Positions 5,393 through 5,555 of a stretch of 5,555 nucleotides of DNA are shown one piece after another (position 1 is the first letter of the stretch; each line of letters opens with the position of its first letter). The stretch is from Paenibacillus sp. FSL H7-0331 (GTDB lineage: Bacteria; Bacillota; Bacilli; Paenibacillales; NBRC-103111). Under the pieces are notes generated by a model. The model saw only the letters and a list, made by a program, of their open reading frames with translations. It ran no database searches and was not told the DNA's origin. The DNA lies in NCBI RefSeq assembly GCF_001956045.1, contig NZ_MRTH01000098.1:1-5555 (forward strand), read 5' to 3'. The translations under genes and the position numbers were made by a program.

Positions 5393-5479
5393 GCTCAACT
5401 ATCGGGTACGATAGTTCAATCGCGACATGACGGCAGCCGGCACACTACCGCTGCCTTTGTCCGTTGAAGTAAAGGGCAG
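5393..5479 (+). repeat. Intergenic repeat copy F
   Basis: The 5' module CTCAACTATCGGGTACGATAG (5394-5414) contains a perfect stem, AACTATCG (5397-5404) with CGATAGTT (5409-5416) over GGTA. The second hairpin is GGCAGC (5432-5437) with GCTGCC (5450-5455), followed by TTTGT, so it may also slow transcription. The 3' module GTTGAAGTAAAGGGCAG (5463-5479) differs from copy C at one base. As in C, the CTCAAC end is nearly inverse to GTTGAAG. Confidence 0.75.
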
Positions 5480-5555
5480 GATTCTGCAACTTGATGGATA
5501 TTCTGTACGTCTTTGGAGTCGTTCGTAACAGCAATACAAAATCTCTATTTCGCAC

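Noticed and set aside
314..5479. Calling the repeats true integron attC sites
   Set aside because: The outer ends (CTCAAC, AAGCTAAC, GTTGAAG) only loosely resemble the RYYYAAC and GTTRRRY cores, and no integrase is in the window.
5494..5555. Frame open from ATG 5494 to the window end as a new gene
   Set aside because: There is no ribosome binding site and only about 20 codons are visible.

Overview
The window looks like low-to-mid GC Bacillota DNA, probably Bacillales (Paenibacillus, Brevibacillus or Bacillus relatives). This is inferred from the strong AGGAGG-type ribosome binding sites, the protein families, and the mix of AT-rich and more GC-rich genes. It reads as an accessory region: unrelated single genes, several broken ones, separated by copies of one intergenic repeat.

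Layout on the + strand: the 3' end of a HIT-family gene (1-228); a 19-codon ORF (245-304); repeat A (314-392) and a shortened copy B (397-441); a P-loop nucleotide-kinase-like gene (505-1056) whose stop codon lies inside repeat C (1047-1130); a complete orotidine 5'-phosphate decarboxylase gene, pyrF (1225-2145); repeat D (2151-2226); and a decayed stretch with at least two gene remnants (2256-2704, weaker traces to 2864) ending at a degenerate repeat E (2856-2930). Next comes a divergent regulatory module: a TetR-family repressor on the - strand (2953-3543), a promoter/operator region (3570-3676), a frameshifted and truncated nitroreductase pseudogene (3720-3924) and an intact MFS efflux transporter (3946-5118). 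Last are a perfect inverted repeat (5153-5174), the 3' remnant of a GNAT acetyltransferase (5265-5384) and repeat F (5393-5479). I see nothing in 5175-5264 or 5480-5555, and no RNA gene, CRISPR array, complete insertion sequence or recombinase anywhere.

The TetR, operators and MFS transporter form a likely substrate-inducible efflux unit: the repressor would bind TGTTGT-N4-ACAAC(A) sites over both divergent promoters. The other genes (HIT hydrolase, kinase-like protein, PyrF) all act on nucleotides or look as if they do, but share no obvious operon and are each cut off by a repeat.

The most interesting signal is the repeat. Copies share a 5' module (roughly CTAACGGGAACGATAG), a variable GC-rich hairpin and a 3' module (GTTGAAGTAACGGGCAG or close). 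All six point the same way, and most begin within a few bases of the end of a gene or gene remnant. The pattern of gene plus downstream folded repeat resembles an integron cassette array, though the repeats do not match the canonical attC core sites. It could instead be a family of short mobile repeats or terminator-like elements.
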